64,000 nt of DNA. It comes from an uncultured Prevotellaceae bacterium. Its GTDB lineage: Bacteria; Bacteroidota; Bacteroidia; Bacteroidales; Bacteroidaceae. The position numbers and the translations under genes are program-made. This document shows, piece after piece, positions 34,147 to 43,404 of this stretch (within the stretch, counting starts at the first letter, position 1; each line of letters opens with the position of its first letter). The notes beneath the pieces were generated by a model. That model was not told where the DNA came from. It was given only the letters and a program-made list of their open reading frames with translations, and searched no databases. Where the stretch lies: contig CAMBDA010000001.1 in the NCBI GenBank assembly GCA_945865175.1, positions 1-64,000 on the forward strand, written 5' to 3'.

Positions 34147-34948
34147 CGGCCGCCAGCAAGGCCAAGTAGAAACATCTGATTCCGTGAAGGCGGACTCCAT
34201 CCTCTACAGCTGCCAGGACACCATCCCCGCCCTCATCCGAGGCACAGAAATGGAGGGTGACCCCACCAGCCGCGTCAGCATTCTGCTGGAACTGCCCGCC
34301 ATGCCGAAACAGGCATCCGACACGCTGTGTTCCCAACTAGCCGCCATTCTCTCGGGCGACGGGTCAATGCCGCTCCACCAGGCCGTACAGCAGATGGGCG
34401 ACAGCATCCGCCAGGAATACTGCCAGGAACTGACCAACCTGTACAGCGATACGTCGTTCACCATGTCGTTTGCCTACGAATACACCTACGACAACAAACT
34501 GCGCCTTGCCGAGGGCACCCTGCAGGGCGTAATCGGATATGAAGGTGCGCTCACCACCTTCCAGGGCGGTGCCCACGGAGGCTACAGCCTGATGCTGATG
34601 AACTTCCGCTCCTCCGACGGCCACCTCATCAAGGCCAGTGACGTGCTGGATACCACCAAAGAGGATCAACTGCTGGAGCTCATCCGCAACCAGATGTGCA
34701 AAGACTTTGACTGCAAAAGTGTAGAGGAGCTCCAGGACAAGCATGGTCTGCTGATGCTGGGCGACGTATATTTGAGCGACTTCAACTTTCTACTCCTGCA
34801 AGATGGCGTGCGCTTCCACTACGACCCCTACGACATAGGCCCATGGGCCGCAGGCGAAGTGAACGTGGCCATCCCCTACTCCAGTCTAGGTAATCTATTC
34901 AAGGGACTGAACCAGCCCACCGAAGAAGAAAAAGGAGAAAAAGAATAA
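34088..34948 (+). CDS. DUF3298/RsiV-like lipoprotein
   Basis: The 286-residue product starts MKKSSIVMLLPFMLGACIPD, a lipoprotein signal peptide with Cys in LGAC. The mature part contains FAYEYTYDNKLRLAEG, FQGGAHGGYSLMLMNF and VRFHYDPYDIGPWAAGEVNV, which match the DUF4163-DUF3298 pair found in RsiV-like and deacetylase-associated proteins. The role is unknown. The start lies inside the antiporter gene (59-base overlap), so the genes are probably co-transcribed and coupled. Confidence 0.8.
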   Translation: MKKSSIVMLLPFMLGACIPDGRQQGQVETSDSVKADSILYSCQDTIPALIRGTEMEGDPTSRVSILLELPAMPKQASDTLCSQLAAILSGDGSMPLHQAVQQMGDSIRQEYCQELTNLYSDTSFTMSFAYEYTYDNKLRLAEGTLQGVIGYEGALTTFQGGAHGGYSLMLMNFRSSDGHLIKASDVLDTTKEDQLLELIRNQMCKDFDCKSVEELQDKHGLLMLGDVYLSDFNFLLLQDGVRFHYDPYDIGPWAAGEVNVAIPYSSLGNLFKGLNQPTEEEKGEKE

Positions 34949-34987
34949 TTCTATTATGTAACCCCGCAGCATCCCCCGGATACACAC

Positions 34988-35611
34988 ATGAAACTAATCA
35001 ACAAGTATTTCCCCACCCTGACCAGCGAACAGCGCGAACGCTTTGAGGCACTCGATGCCCTTTATCACGACTGGAATGCCAAGATCAACGTTATCAGCCG
35101 AAAGGACATCGAAAACCTCTATGAGCACCACGTGCTCCACTCGCTCGGCATCGCTCACATCATCCACTTCAAGCCCGGCACCACCATTCTAGATCTGGGC
35201 ACAGGAGGCGGTTTCCCCGGCATTCCGCTGGCCATCCTCTTCCCCGACTGCCAGTTTCATCTCCTCGACAGCATCAAGAAAAAGGTGCTCGTATGCACCG
35301 AGGTAGCCAAGGCTCTGGACCTCCACAACGTCACCACCCAATGGAGCCGGGCCGAAGAGGTGAAGGAAAAATACCAGTTCGTGGTGTCGCGGGCGGTAAT
35401 GCCGCTGGCCGATTTGGTGCGCATCGTGCGCGGCAAGATTGACAAGAAAGTGCAACTCAACGGACTGCCCAACGGCCTCATCTGCCTCAAGGGCGGCGAG
35501 CTGGAGCATGAGGTGCTTCCGCTCAAGAGCAGCACGATCATCACACCGCTCTCCGAATGCTTCGAAGAGGAATATTTCCAGACAAAAAAAGTAGTATATA
35601 CAGCCCTATGA
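34988..35611 (+). CDS. rsmG: 16S rRNA (guanine527-N7)-methyltransferase
   Basis: The 207-residue protein has the RsmG fold: an N-terminal helix pair (EALDALYHDWNAKINVISRKDIENLYEHHVLHS, residues 22-54), the SAM motif ILDLGTGGGFPGIPLAI (about 66-82), HLLDSIKKKV (residues about 90-99) and VVSRAVMPLADLV (about 132-144). It methylates G527 of 16S rRNA using SAM. The stop codon overlaps the ATG of the following MBL gene (ATGA). Confidence 0.96.
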   Translation: MKLINKYFPTLTSEQRERFEALDALYHDWNAKINVISRKDIENLYEHHVLHSLGIAHIIHFKPGTTILDLGTGGGFPGIPLAILFPDCQFHLLDSIKKKVLVCTEVAKALDLHNVTTQWSRAEEVKEKYQFVVSRAVMPLADLVRIVRGKIDKKVQLNGLPNGLICLKGGELEHEVLPLKSSTIITPLSECFEEEYFQTKKVVYTAL

Positions 35612-36249
35612 GAATACAGCAGTTTACCGTGAATCCCGTACAGGAGAACACCTATCTCCTGTGGGACGAAGAGAGTCTGGATGCCGCCGTCATCGACTGT
35701 GGGGTCCACAGTCAGACAGAACGCGAACAATTGGCGGCCTTTCTGGCTGACCACGGCCTGCAGCTGCGCATGGCCCTACAGACCCATTGCCATTTCGACC
35801 ATATTATGGGGCTCTCATATATCTACAACGCCTACTGCATTACGCCCCGCTGCCATCCGGCCGAACAGGAGGTGTACGAAATGATGCCCATCATGGCGCA
35901 GAAGTATTTCGGCATACAGCTAGACCTGCCGCTGCCACCCTTGGGCGAACCACTTCGCGAAGGCAATGTGGTGGAACTGGGGCAGATACGCCTGCATGTC
36001 ATCCACACTCCCGGCCACACCCCCGGCGGCATCTGCCTGCACGAACCCTACCATAAGGTACTCTTCAGCGGAGACACACTCTTCAGGGGGAGTCTGGGCC
36101 GTACCGACCTGGGCGGAAACATGATGCAGGAACTCTCCAGCATCCGTAACAAGATTCTCACCCTGCCCACCGATACACGCATCCTCCCCGGTCACGGGCC
36201 TGAAACGGACGTAGCTTGGGAAAGCAACCACAACCCCTACCTGTGCTGA
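35608..36249 (+). CDS. MBL-fold hydrolase, glyoxalase II-like
   Basis: The 213-residue protein has the metallo-beta-lactamase motif QTHCHFDHIMG (THxHxDH), a later His in HTPGHTPGG, the metal-bridging Asp in LFSGDTLFRGSLGRTD and a final His in LPGHGPETDV. It belongs to the small MBL subgroup that includes hydroxyacylglutathione hydrolase-like thioesterases, and the substrate is unknown. The start MRIQQFTVNP overlaps the rsmG stop by 4 bases, which rules out the earlier in-frame Met. Confidence 0.87.
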   Translation: MRIQQFTVNPVQENTYLLWDEESLDAAVIDCGVHSQTEREQLAAFLADHGLQLRMALQTHCHFDHIMGLSYIYNAYCITPRCHPAEQEVYEMMPIMAQKYFGIQLDLPLPPLGEPLREGNVVELGQIRLHVIHTPGHTPGGICLHEPYHKVLFSGDTLFRGSLGRTDLGGNMMQELSSIRNKILTLPTDTRILPGHGPETDVAWESNHNPYLC

Positions 36250-36411
36250 AGGGAAGGGCTGCACCGGTTACGATAGGGCACGGTTCCTGTGTATCACGAG
36301 TGTCCCCATATACAAACTCTGTAAGGCAGAATAGCTCCACATCAGCACCGTGCTCGGCACATTCCATGATAACCGCTCCGTACGGTGAGGAATATGGAAT
36401 TGTTCCGTCCC

Positions 36412-37230
36412 CTAGGGCAACGGCAGCCTGCAGGAGAAAGTGAAGCAGTCACCAAATGAGTCATCGAAAGGAACAGGGTCGCGGAAAAGGCCGAACACAG
36501 CGCTTCCGCTACCGCTCATGGATGCATACTCCGCCCCCATCTCATAGAAATGGTCAAGAAGGGCAGCCACGCGCGGATGGCCAGGGAACACACTGCGCTC
36601 AAAATCGTTCACCAGACGACCGGCCCATTCGGCAATGGGGAGGGTCATCACCTGACGCAGCTGGATGGCCGGTTCGGCAGGCACGACAGCCGCATAAGCC
36701 TCGCGTGTGCTGATATAGTCGGACGGCTTGGCCAGCAGCAGATACATGCCAGCAAGGGATACAGGAATCTGGGTGAATACGTTGCCTATGCCCTCGGCAA
36801 AAACAGGTTTGTTGCGCACAAACACGGCACAGTCGGCTCCCAGCGAAGAGAGGAAGTCCTCCATCTTCTCGTCCGAGAGGTGGAGCGAGAACATCTCGTT
36901 GAGCATCTTCATCATGAAGGCGGCATCGCTGCTTCCGCCACCCAGGCCTGCGCCGCTGGGGATGTGTTTGGTGAGTCTCACCCTGACGGGAGGGACGTGG
37001 TAACCCTTGTCGCGTAGCAGACACACCACGCGCCACACCAGATTGTCACTAGGCGTGGAATCGAGGGGAATGCCCTCCACTAGCATTTCGTCGGCCTGCG
37101 CTTCGTCCACCTGTAGTTCGTCACACAGGGGGATGGGATAAAATACGGTATGGAGATTGTGGTAGCCGTCGGTACGGCGGGAGAGGATGTTCAGTCCTAG
37201 GTTGATTTTGCAATTGGGTAAAGTCTTCAT
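36412..37230 (-). CDS. ispE: 4-diphosphocytidyl-2-C-methyl-D-erythritol kinase
   Basis: IspE phosphorylates CDP-methylerythritol in the MEP route to isoprenoids. The 272-residue GHMP kinase shows NCKINLGLNILSRRTDGYHN at the N-terminus, the ATP loop PSGAGLGGGSSDAA (residues about 91-104) and the C-terminal SMSGSGSAVFGLF. The start overlaps the end of the lipid-kinase gene by 4 bases. It converges with the MBL gene, and the 160 bases between them hold only a short open frame without recognisable homology. Confidence 0.95.
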   Translation of the reverse strand: MKTLPNCKINLGLNILSRRTDGYHNLHTVFYPIPLCDELQVDEAQADEMLVEGIPLDSTPSDNLVWRVVCLLRDKGYHVPPVRVRLTKHIPSGAGLGGGSSDAAFMMKMLNEMFSLHLSDEKMEDFLSSLGADCAVFVRNKPVFAEGIGNVFTQIPVSLAGMYLLLAKPSDYISTREAYAAVVPAEPAIQLRQVMTLPIAEWAGRLVNDFERSVFPGHPRVAALLDHFYEMGAEYASMSGSGSAVFGLFRDPVPFDDSFGDCFTFSCRLPLP

Positions 37231-38279
37231 TGAGGACGTAATTTTTTGAGTAATTCCTTATTAATAGTACGTATGCGCCGCGGCGTTTCGCGTAGGTCCT
37301 GTCGCAGCTGCATCCATTCGGCATTCACGCCGTTGTAGAGGTCGGTGAACATCTGCAGCAGGGGAGCGGACACGGCGTTCTGCTGGGGATTGATGACCAT
37401 CCGGATGTCATGGGGCACCAGTTCTATCTCCAGGTCGGCGCTTTCCTGCTTGGGATCCCCATCGAAATGGATAACCCCGGGCTGCTTGCGGTGGATGGTG
37501 AGGTGGCGGCAGCGAAAAGTCTGTATGCGGCTGTTGTGCCCAATGGTGCCGCGGAAAAGTTGGATGGCAATCTGAGGTGCCTCCAGCACGGTGAAGGGTT
37601 GCATGATGGTGATGTCCATAAGTCCATCGCTCATGCTGGCCGAGGGGGCGATGTATACGTTGTTCCCATACTGGCTGGCATTGGCGCACGCGATGAGGAA
37701 GGCGTTGCAATGGATGTGCTCTCCGTTCTCGTCGTCAATCTCTATATCATAGGTTTCGGGCCTGTACTGGAGCCCCTCCTTGAGCGTATTCTCAATATAG
37801 GAGAGCAGACCCCTGCGTCCCGATTCCGCAAATTTGCTGCTGACAAAGGCATCGAACCCCACCCCACAGGTGCAGAAGAAGGGCGTGCCGTTGATGCGTC
37901 CGTAGTCCATCTCGCCAATCACACACCCGCCGATGACCTGCAGAGCCCCTTCCGGACTGAGCGGGATGGACAGATGGCGTGCCAGCCCGTTGCCGCTGCC
38001 GCAGGGCACGATGCCCAGAGCCGTATCCGTGTGGATGAGCGAGCGGGCCACCTCGTTGACCGTTCCGTCGCCACCCACGGCCACCACCACGTCCACATGT
38101 CCGCTCACGGCCGCATGTGCAATCTCAGCCGCATGACCGCTGTACTGTGTATAACACACACGCACCCGGAAATCGCTTGCGGGCAGATACTGGGGTATGA
38201 GGTCCACGATGCGTTGCTTGTCGCTCGTTCCCGAAATGGGGTTGACCACAAACCATACATTTTTCTTCATCTTTTTCAT
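37227..38279 (-). CDS. Diacylglycerol/lipid kinase family protein
   Basis: The 350-residue protein has the DAGK catalytic signature: VVNPISGTSDKQRIVD, VVAVGGDGTVNEVARSL (about residues 66-82) and GIVPCGSGNGLARHL (about 89-103), followed by the C-terminal YegS-like beta domain. It phosphorylates a lipid or sphingoid alcohol at the membrane. The divergent neighbour is serine palmitoyltransferase, which makes a sphingoid-base kinase role worth considering (inference). ATG codons at 38279 and 38270 are both possible. Confidence 0.88.
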   Translation of the reverse strand: MKKMKKNVWFVVNPISGTSDKQRIVDLIPQYLPASDFRVRVCYTQYSGHAAEIAHAAVSGHVDVVVAVGGDGTVNEVARSLIHTDTALGIVPCGSGNGLARHLSIPLSPEGALQVIGGCVIGEMDYGRINGTPFFCTCGVGFDAFVSSKFAESGRRGLLSYIENTLKEGLQYRPETYDIEIDDENGEHIHCNAFLIACANASQYGNNVYIAPSASMSDGLMDITIMQPFTVLEAPQIAIQLFRGTIGHNSRIQTFRCRHLTIHRKQPGVIHFDGDPKQESADLEIELVPHDIRMVINPQQNAVSAPLLQMFTDLYNGVNAEWMQLRQDLRETPRRIRTINKELLKKLRPQ

Positions 38280-38286
38280 TCGGGAG

Positions 38287-38294
38287 CAAAATTA
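38287..38294 (-). promoter_or_regulatory. -7 element for the lipid-kinase gene
   Basis: TAATTTTG on the minus strand, 7 bases from the start codon, giving an almost leaderless message. Confidence 0.5.
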
Positions 38295-38366
38295 GTGCTT
38301 TTTTTTCACAATCCTGCATACAAGGCACCATATTGTGCAATTATTGCACGTTTTTTAACCCAAAAC

Positions 38367-38397
38367 CTTGTCATTTGAAAAAAAACAGCTACCTTTG
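38367..38397 (+). promoter_or_regulatory. Predicted promoter for spt
   Basis: CTTG (38367-38370), 19 bases, TACCTTTG (38390-38397), 34 bases upstream of the spt ATG. Confidence 0.62.
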
Positions 38398-38431
38398 CAC
38401 AGATTTAGACAACTGATTTTAGTCAAGACTT

Positions 38432-39622
38432 ATGGGATTATTACAAGAAAGATGCGCCAAGTACACTAGGCCTCAGGAGTTTATGAAACAAGGCATATAC
38501 CCTTATTTCCGAGAAATTGAAGGCAAACAGGGTACAGAGGTGATAATGGAAGGCCGCAAGGTCCTGATGTTCGGTAGCAATGCCTACACAGGACTTACAG
38601 GCGACCAGCGCGTGATAGATGCCGGCATAGCCGCCTTGCAGAAATACGGAAGCGGATGCGCCGGCAGCCGATTCCTCAATGGCACACTGGACATCCACGT
38701 ACAGTTGGAGCGTGAGCTGGCAGCCTTTGTGGGCAAGGAAGAAGCCCTCTGTTTTGCCACCGGATTCACGGTAAACAGCGGGGTCATCAGCCAGATTGTG
38801 GACCGCAACGACTACATCATCTGCGACGACCGAGACCACGCCAGCATCGTGGACGGCCGCAGACTCAGCTTTGCCACCCAGCTCAAATATAAGCACAACG
38901 ACATGGAGGACCTGGAGAAACAGCTCCAGAAATGCGAGCCCGACCGCGTGAAGCTGATTGTAGTGGATGGTGTCTTCAGCATGGAGGGCGACCTGTGTAA
39001 CCTACCCGCTATCATCGCGCTGAAGAAAAAATACAACGCCACCGTCATGGTGGACGAGGCCCACGGTCTGGGCGTCTTCGGCCGTCAGGGCCGCGGCGTG
39101 TGTGACCACTTCGGCCTCACCCAGGACGTGGACCTCATCATGGGCACTTTCTCCAAGAGCCTGGCCAGCATAGGCGGATTCATTGCCGCCGACAGCAGCA
39201 TCATCAACGTACTGCGTCATACTGTGCGCACCTACATCTTCAGCGCCAGCTGCACGCCGGCCGCCACCGCCTGCGCACGCGAAGCTCTCCACATCATCCA
39301 ACAGGAGCCTGAGCGCTTGCAGGCTCTGTGGGATGTCACCCGCTATGCTCTCAAGCGCTTCCGCGAGGAAGGGTTCGAGATAGGCGACACCGAAAGCCCC
39401 ATCATCCCCCTCTACGTACGCGATACCGACAAAACTTTCCAGGCCGTGGCCGAGGCCTTCAACGAGGGTGTCTTCATCAACCCCGTCATTCCGCCCGCGT
39501 GTGCTCCCCAGGACACGCTAGTGCGTTATGCCTTGATGGCCACCCACACCAAGGAGCAGGTGGACGAATCGGTGAAGCGCCTCAAGAAAGTATTCCAGCG
39601 GCTGGAGATTATACCCTCCTGA
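38432..39622 (+). CDS. spt: Serine palmitoyltransferase (alpha-oxoamine synthase family)
   Basis: The 396-residue PLP enzyme condenses serine with an acyl-CoA or acyl-ACP, the first step of bacterial sphingolipid synthesis. The sequence is very close, as I recall it, to the Bacteroides enzyme: MGLLQERCAKYTRPQEFMKQ, GSGCAGSRFLNGTLDIH, CDDRDHASIVDG, VMVDEAHGLGVFG and the PLP lysine in GTFSKSLASIGGF (about residue 239). Related 2-amino-3-ketobutyrate ligases share the fold, but these flanking motifs favour Spt. It is divergent from the lipid-kinase gene. Confidence 0.92.
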   Translation: MGLLQERCAKYTRPQEFMKQGIYPYFREIEGKQGTEVIMEGRKVLMFGSNAYTGLTGDQRVIDAGIAALQKYGSGCAGSRFLNGTLDIHVQLERELAAFVGKEEALCFATGFTVNSGVISQIVDRNDYIICDDRDHASIVDGRRLSFATQLKYKHNDMEDLEKQLQKCEPDRVKLIVVDGVFSMEGDLCNLPAIIALKKKYNATVMVDEAHGLGVFGRQGRGVCDHFGLTQDVDLIMGTFSKSLASIGGFIAADSSIINVLRHTVRTYIFSASCTPAATACAREALHIIQQEPERLQALWDVTRYALKRFREEGFEIGDTESPIIPLYVRDTDKTFQAVAEAFNEGVFINPVIPPACAPQDTLVRYALMATHTKEQVDESVKRLKKVFQRLEIIPS

Positions 39623-39666
39623 GGGAAGGACATGAATTCTTATACACAAGCTACATGACATAACAA

Positions 39667-39709
39667 GGAGTGTCCTGCCGCACGGACATCCCCAATGCAA
39701 GGACACTCC
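39667..39709. promoter_or_regulatory. Hairpin between spt and the peptidase locus
   Basis: GGAGTGTCCT (39667-39676) is perfectly complementary to AGGACACTCC (39700-39709). It could end spt transcription or lie in the leader of the peptidase operon. There is no T run to decide. Confidence 0.5.
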
Positions 39710-39792
39710 CATACACATACGCCCAAAACCACATGACTCCAGGAGGCATTCCTGACACGGGAGTGCCCCCGACACAGAAAAGAAACCAAATT

Positions 39793-42700
39793 ATGAAAGG
39801 ATTACTTGCCATCCGCCAGATGGCACTCATTCTCCTGCTGCTGGCAATCAGCAACCTGCAAGCCCAAAACATGTCGGACGCATGGTGGCACACGGACAGC
39901 GATTCCGCACGCAGCATCCACACAGACTCCATGCAGCTCTTCATCCGCAGCCACCAGTTGAAGCCAGCCAGAACTGTGCGCACGGCCGTCATCGACGGCG
40001 GATTCTGGTGTGACCACCCCTTTATCCAAGCTACGCTTACCGACACCCTGGGCTGGAACTTCTTGGGCAACGCCAGCGGCCAGTCGTTCGACCGCGCCGG
40101 TACAGAAGCTTTCCGCGAATTCAAGCGTCTCTATCCCAAATACAAGCACACGACCGATGCCTCCACCGTGGCCGACACGGCCGAATACGCCCATTACAAG
40201 CAAATGGCCCGGGAGATACACATCCAGTCGTACCTGCTCATGGCCATGAACCAGGCCTACACGTGGCAGGCAGTCTCGTTTGTCGACTCCCTGATGAAGA
40301 AGGCCTATCCGGGTCAGTCCCCCACCCTGGAGCAGCTGTTCGAGATTGACATCAAGGACACCACAGGCATAACCGCCCCGCTGGAAGTGACGCTCACCCA
40401 TTGCCTGCGCTACGGGAAGGAGACCCCATGGGACAGCATCGTGGAGCGCTTCAGGCACGACTACGAACTGAGCAGCAAGCGGGTGGCCAGTCTGGATACC
40501 GACGATGACCCCCACCACAAGCTGGGGAACGACTTTCTCGACTTCGCCCACCTCCACTACGGCAACACCCACACCGAAGGCACTCCCTACCATGGTACCA
40601 TGGTGTGCGGCCTGATAGCCGACATGATGGGCATGGCCGATGCCAAGGGCCAGCTGATACCCATCCGGGCCATCCCCGACGGTGACGAATACGACAGGGA
40701 CGTGAAGGCAGCCCTCCACTATGCCGTGGACCAAGGTGCCAAGGTAGTGAACATGAGCTTCGGCAAATACCACTCCCCCCATGCTGAAGAGGTGCAGGAG
40801 GCCATCGCCTACGCCCTGGAGCACGACGTGCTGCTGGTGATGTCGGCCGGAAACTTCGGTACCGACAATGACCTGCGCCCCATCCATCCCCGGCCCTTCA
40901 ATCCGAAGGACGGACAGCGGTGGCCCCACATGCTGGTGGTGGCCGCCAGCGACCACAGCGGACAGCGGGCGGGAATGAGCTGCCACGGACAAGCATCAGT
41001 CGACCTCATGGCACCAGGCATCGGCATCACCAGTTGTTGCGACAACGGTAGCTACGACATCCAGAACGGCACCTCCCTGAGCGCACCCATCGTGGCCGGC
41101 CTGGCCATGGCCATCCGCTCCTATTTCCCTGACCTCAAGGCAGCCGACGTGAAGCGCGTCATCCTGGCCACCGCAGCCGACTCGCTAGTGGATGCCGGAC
41201 GGGCCTTTACCAGGGCATGGAAGGAAAGCCGTTATGGCGACGGTCTGTTTCTGCAGGCTGAACGCATGAACCGCCTGCCCATCGACTCGCTCATGCCGGG
41301 ACGCACGCTACAGGCCGACGGTCTGCAGGGCCACCCGCGTTACCTGTACTATGCGCGCCAGGAGGAAAATACCGAGGGCACCGTACACTACCTCTTCGAC
41401 CTGAAGAAGCGCACGCCCATCCGGTTGTTTGCCCGCAAGGACATGAAATACCTGAGCGACCTGCACATCACAGCCGACGGCCACGCGCTGGCCTTCCGCT
41501 GGAAAAAGGAGCCCATGCAGTACGACTGGCACACTCAGGAGCTAACAGCCTCCACCGACACCCTACCGACCCGCAAGGAGCATACCCTGCGCCGTGCCGA
41601 CTACAGCCGCAACTACAGCGCCGACAGCCTCTTTTACATGAGCGCACGCGGTCATGACCTATGGCTCTTCGACATCAGGAGCGGTGACAGCACGCGCCTG
41701 TCGGCCGACGGTGTCCACTATAACAGCTTTGCCATGGGAGGCAGCAGTACCACCGACCGCATAAAGGCCGGCCAGCCCTCTTCCCCCATCGGACAATGGA
41801 TAGGCCGCACCCACCGCTATCTGGCCGTGCGAGAGGACAAACGCAGCGTGGGCACCCTCACGCTTGTGAACAGCCTGTCACATCCGCGTCCCACGGCAGA
41901 GACCTACAAGTTTGCCATGCCAGGTGACACTGCTGTGAGCCATTTCCGTACCTACTTGGTCGATGCCGACACCCGCACCATGCAGGAGCTGCAGCTGACC
42001 CGCCGCGCCGATGACATCATCGACCTTCCCCGCCTGGGACGCCTCAAGCAGGAAGGCAACAGTGCCTGGGTGCTGCAGAAGACGCGCTATCAGGACACCG
42101 TCACCCTGTGGCGCATCGATGCGGAGAAGGGTGAGGCGAGACCCGTGATTACCGAATGCACCCCGCCCCACCTGTGCGAGCAGCTCTTCAACTTCCAGCC
42201 TATCTTGGGAGGCAAGGAGGTAATATGGTGGAGTGAGCGCAACGGGCGCGGACAATACTACCTCTACGACGGGGAAGGGCGCCTCAAGCACACCCTCACT
42301 CCCCCCGATATGGTGGCCGGCCAGATTGTGCGCATCGACACCGCTGCCCGGCGCATAATCATGGAAGGCTACGGCAGGGAAAACCCTGACTATAGCCCCT
42401 CCTACCGATACTACTACAGCGTACGCCTCGACGGCAAGGGTGTCACCTGCCTCACGCCCCTTCCCGGCGACCACGAGATACAGGCCGACCGCGACGGACG
42501 CTGGCTATTGGACCATTGCAGCCGCATGGACATGCCGCCCGTGCACACGCTCTACGACATGAAGGGCCACGCCCTCTCCACCCTGGCCGTCTGTAGCGAC
42601 AGCGCCCTACGCAAGGCCGGACGCAATCTGCCCCAGGTGGTGCGCGTGACAGCTGCCGACGGACGCACGCCGCTTTGGGGCCTCGTGTACACGCCCTGGT

Positions 42701-43404
42701 GGATGCAGACCGGCGACCGTCTGCCCATCATCAGCAACCCCTATCCCGGTCCGCACACCGACCTCATCCCCGAAAACTTCCAGATGGAAGAAGGGGGCAA
42801 CCAGCTGCTCTCCGACCTGGGTTTTGTGGTCATCAGCTTCAGCTACCGGGGCAGCACACCGCTCCGCGGACACGATTTCTACATCCACGGCTACCAGAAC
42901 CTGCGCGACTATGCGCTGGCCGACGACATGGCCGCCATCCGCCAGGTGGCCCGCATGATGCCGCAGGCCGACACCACACGCGTGGGCATCTACGGACATA
43001 GCGGAGGCGGATTCATGGCCACGGCAGCCCTGCTCACCCATCCTGAGTTCTACCGTGTGGCCGTGGCCGCCAGCGGAAACCACGACAACAACATCTACCT
43101 GAAATGGTGGGGCGAAACGTTCCACGGCCGCGGCCACATCCCCACCAACATGGAACTGGCCCCCCGGCTGGACGGCAGGCTGCTGCTCATCCACGGCGAC
43201 ATGGACAACAACGTGCATCCCGCCAGCACCCTGCGCATGGCCGACGCCCTCATCAAGGCCGGCAAACGGTTCGACATGCTCATCCTGCCCGGCAAGGACC
43301 ACGGCCTGGGCGACCGCTACTACGAGAACACCATCAGTTATTACATGCTGGAGCATCTGGCCGGACGGCAGATGAACCACACAGACATCCTGCACCACAA
43401 ATGA
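39793..43404 (+). CDS. Exported two-protease fusion: subtilisin (S8) plus DPP4-type S9 peptidase
   Basis: This 1203-residue protein starts with a signal peptide (MKGLLAIRQMALILLLLAIS to NLQAQ). Upstream in-frame Met codons overlap the hairpin and were rejected. Residues about 50-470 are a subtilisin domain with a full triad: D68 (AVIDGG), H267 (PYHGTMVCG) and S428 (NGTSLSAP), plus oxyanion N354 (SAGNFG). Residues about 500-930 look like a beta-propeller. Residues about 930-1190 are the S9 hydrolase with S1070 (GHSGGG), D1138 (GDMDNNVHP) and H1170 (GKDHGL). Both active sites are intact. An endopeptidase joined to a dipeptidyl or oligopeptidyl peptidase could degrade protein stepwise. Its stop overlaps the SusC ATG by 4 bases. 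Confidence 0.9.
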   Translation: MKGLLAIRQMALILLLLAISNLQAQNMSDAWWHTDSDSARSIHTDSMQLFIRSHQLKPARTVRTAVIDGGFWCDHPFIQATLTDTLGWNFLGNASGQSFDRAGTEAFREFKRLYPKYKHTTDASTVADTAEYAHYKQMAREIHIQSYLLMAMNQAYTWQAVSFVDSLMKKAYPGQSPTLEQLFEIDIKDTTGITAPLEVTLTHCLRYGKETPWDSIVERFRHDYELSSKRVASLDTDDDPHHKLGNDFLDFAHLHYGNTHTEGTPYHGTMVCGLIADMMGMADAKGQLIPIRAIPDGDEYDRDVKAALHYAVDQGAKVVNMSFGKYHSPHAEEVQEAIAYALEHDVLLVMSAGNFGTDNDLRPIHPRPFNPKDGQRWPHMLVVAASDHSGQRAGMSCHGQASVDLMAPGIGITSCCDNGSYDIQNGTSLSAPIVAGLAMAIRSYFPDLKAADVKRVILATAADSLVDAGRAFTRAWKESRYGDGLFLQAERMNRLPIDSLMPGRTLQADGLQGHPRYLYYARQEENTEGTVHYLFDLKKRTPIRLFARKDMKYLSDLHITADGHALAFRWKKEPMQYDWHTQELTASTDTLPTRKEHTLRRADYSRNYSADSLFYMSARGHDLWLFDIRSGDSTRLSADGVHYNSFAMGGSSTTDRIKAGQPSSPIGQWIGRTHRYLAVREDKRSVGTLTLVNSLSHPRPTAETYKFAMPGDTAVSHFRTYLVDADTRTMQELQLTRRADDIIDLPRLGRLKQEGNSAWVLQKTRYQDTVTLWRIDAEKGEARPVITECTPPHLCEQLFNFQPILGGKEVIWWSERNGRGQYYLYDGEGRLKHTLTPPDMVAGQIVRIDTAARRIIMEGYGRENPDYSPSYRYYYSVRLDGKGVTCLTPLPGDHEIQADRDGRWLLDHCSRMDMPPVHTLYDMKGHALSTLAVCSDSALRKAGRNLPQVVRVTAADGRTPLWGLVYTPWWMQTGDRLPIISNPYPGPHTDLIPENFQMEEGGNQLLSDLGFVVISFSYRGSTPLRGHDFYIHGYQNLRDYALADDMAAIRQVARMMPQADTTRVGIYGHSGGGFMATAALLTHPEFYRVAVAASGNHDNNIYLKWWGETFHGRGHIPTNMELAPRLDGRLLLIHGDMDNNVHPASTLRMADALIKAGKRFDMLILPGKDHGLGDRYYENTISYYMLEHLAGRQMNHTDILHHK

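Noticed and set aside
36250-36411. Short minus-strand frame reading IPYSSPYGAVIMECAEHG and on, just after ispE
   Set aside because: It has no recognised homology, no ribosome-binding site that stands out, and lies between convergent genes. It may be a gene scrap but cannot be supported.
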